Source: Candidatus Cloacimonadota bacterium
GTDB taxonomy: Bacteria > Muiribacteriota > UBA6191
Direction of reading: 5' to 3'
DNA: 64,000 nt
Assembly: GCA_023954715.1 (NCBI GenBank)
Contig: JAGSHD010000004.1
Location: forward strand, 1 to 64,000
Shown here: piece after piece, positions 62,749 through 64,000 of the stretch
How the letters are laid out: each line of letters starts with the position of its first letter
Position numbering within the stretch: the stretch's first letter is position 1
Notes under the pieces: generated by a model
Database searches by the model: none
Told to the model about the DNA's origin: nothing
Seen by the model: the letters and a program-made list of their open reading frames with translations, nothing else
Made by a program: the position numbers and the translations under genes

Positions 62749-64000
62749 CTACTCTTCTAATTCAATCTCATTTTCTATAGCAACTTGATCCAAAAAATAT
62801 AAAACGAAACTTTCATTAATTAACAAAAATAGTTTTTCTAAGACATCTCCTGGATTTAAACCCATTATATTAATATTAATCACATTTGGAAAGCGATCAC
62901 TATATGAATAATCTCGTTTATATATGTCTTTTGCTTCTTTTTGAATATATTGAGGCACTGCATTGTAAAATTCAAGACTTACAGAACCTGGAATCTGACG
63001 AAACCTCTTAATCAATAATTTATAGCCGTAAATTCGTAATTCGACTAAGCGAAACATTAAATGCATATCCTTAGAAAAGCCTCCATAACGATCAAATAGC
63101 TCTTCTTTTAAAGATTCTAGTGCCTTTTTACTCGTCAGATTAGACACACGTCGAAAAAAGTCCATCCGCTCTCTATAAGATGGTATATATTTTTCACTCA
63201 CATAAGAGCTAACGCGTAATTCCATGATAGGCAACTCGATATCCTCTCTATAATTAGAGTTTTGTAGTTTTTCGATAGAATCTCGAAGTAACTTTGAATA
63301 TAGATCAAAACCAATATTATAGACAAAGCCACTTTGAGCCTTTCCTATGAGGTTTCCTGCACCCCGAATCTCCAAATCTCTCATAGCTATTTTAAAACCG
63401 GAGCCAAGATCGGTAAACTCCTCCAATGCTGATAAACGCTTTCTAGCTACCTGTGAAATACTCTCGTCTTTTTTATGAAATAAATAGGTATAACCTTGAA
63501 TATTTCTTCTACCTACTCTACCTCTCAATTGATACAATTGCGACAAGCCAAAGGCATCAGCCCTTTCTACCAATAATGTATTTACATTAGGGATGTCCAT
63601 TCCGGACTCTACAATTGTTGTTGCCAGCAAAATATCAAACTCTCGTCTCATAAAGGAGGTCATAACCTCTTCAATTTGAGTAGCACTCATTTGTCCGTGT
63701 AGGATTTTCAATCGTAACCCTGGAATTATCTTTAATAAAGAAGAGGCTCTCATCTCTATGGTCTCTACACGATTATAAATGTAAAAAACCTGCCCATTTC
63801 GCTTTAACTCCCTCTCAATAGCTTCTTTGATCGTTTGCTCTTGATAAGGTAAAACAAAAGTTTTAATTGGTAATCTACCAACCGGTGGAGTATTAATTAA
63901 TGATATGGCTCTCACTCCCCCTAAAGACATGTGCAGAGTCCGTGGAATTGGTGTTGCACTTAGAGTCAATGAGTCCACACCAGCTTTTAGGTTTTTTAGT
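62749..64000 (-). CDS. mfd: Transcription-repair coupling factor Mfd, 5' end outside window
   Basis: The visible 417 residues are the C-terminal part of Mfd. They start within the translocase: LKAGVDSLTLSATPIPRTL matches the helicase motif III region, LKILHGQMSATQIEEVM near 86, LLATTIVESGMDIPNVNTLLVERAD (motif V) and QLYQLRGRVGRR (motif VI). The TRG-like helices follow, and a C-terminal domain ends ENEIELEE. Mfd displaces stalled RNA polymerase and recruits UvrA. The frame is open to the window end. HEAT and dgt genes follow closely. Confidence 0.95.
   Translation of the reverse strand, partial: LKNLKAGVDSLTLSATPIPRTLHMSLGGVRAISLINTPPVGRLPIKTFVLPYQEQTIKEAIERELKRNGQVFYIYNRVETIEMRASSLLKIIPGLRLKILHGQMSATQIEEVMTSFMRREFDILLATTIVESGMDIPNVNTLLVERADAFGLSQLYQLRGRVGRRNIQGYTYLFHKKDESISQVARKRLSALEEFTDLGSGFKIAMRDLEIRGAGNLIGKAQSGFVYNIGFDLYSKLLRDSIEKLQNSNYREDIELPIMELRVSSYVSEKYIPSYRERMDFFRRVSNLTSKKALESLKEELFDRYGGFSKDMHLMFRLVELRIYGYKLLIKRFRQIPGSVSLEFYNAVPQYIQKEAKDIYKRDYSYSDRFPNVININIMGLNPGDVLEKLFLLINESFVLYFLDQVAIENEIELEE

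Noticed and set aside
1..64000. CRISPR array or intact insertion sequence
   Set aside because: No direct-repeat/spacer pattern and no transposase motif were seen anywhere in the window.

Overview
The window is AT-rich DNA (about one third G+C by eye) from a bacterium with an outer membrane: it has lipoprotein and Sec signal peptides, a FlgA-type flagellar P-ring chaperone, a Wzt-type polysaccharide exporter ATPase, sigma-54 (rpoN), LexA, RuvC, YebC, Ung, MutS2, Dgt and Mfd. The mix of DusA plus DusB, rpoN, MutS2, several secreted proteases and many HEAT-type proteins fits a proteobacterial or Bdellovibrionota-like lineage. No rRNA or unambiguous marker is present, so this placement is inference only.

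Layout. 1-1202: 5' part of an acidic tandem-repeat protein running off the left edge. 1.7-9.5 kb: RNHCP protein, secreted subtilase, HIT hydrolase, a cupin / fatty-acyl-AMP-ligase fusion cassette, and FlgA. 9.5-14.4 kb: a MITE-like repeat, a secreted CxxCH protein downstream of moeA, and a secreted low-complexity protein. 14.4-21.5 kb: information-processing core (ung, ruvC, yebC, rpoN, mutS2, dusA). 21.7-28.7 kb: a lipoprotein plus a large PKD-like surface protein, a hybrid kinase and unknown proteins. 28.9-34.2 kb: surface-sugar genes (two CDP-paratose-type epimerases, a phosphodiesterase, a glycosyltransferase) with a STAS protein. 34.2-37.8 kb: AlkC-like glycosylase, lexA, L,D-transpeptidase, GST-like protein.

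38-42 kb is the accessory island and the most interesting part. A tract of about 1.07 kb (38066-39135, minus strand) has no credible ORF, is about 40% G+C in a much poorer neighbourhood, ends in a strong intrinsic terminator, and folds on paper into many hairpins, four with GNRA-type loops, a three-way junction and a possible 5'/3' closing helix. I read it as a large structured non-coding RNA and do not recognise its class. Beside it lie the decayed end of an Rhs-type polymorphic toxin with an apparently intact immunity ORF, and a two-gene HTH/nucleotidyltransferase module whose consensus promoter is overlapped by a 13-bp perfect inverted repeat.

42-64 kb is mostly ordinary: PPOX and Nudix proteins, Wzt-like ATPase, lipid kinase, DusB, a TPR-like secreted protein, two ATP-grasp paralogues around a small EF-hand-like acidic protein, tRNA-Thr(UGU), a secreted metzincin-like protease with a HEAT partner, M18 aminopeptidase, a PAS hybrid kinase, and a dgt / HEAT / mfd run at the right edge. 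Two dispersed repeat families occur: a MITE-like element (9482-9708 and 28749-28879) and a terminator-bearing repeat (2106-2179 and 37840-37915). No CRISPR array, rRNA or intact insertion sequence was seen.
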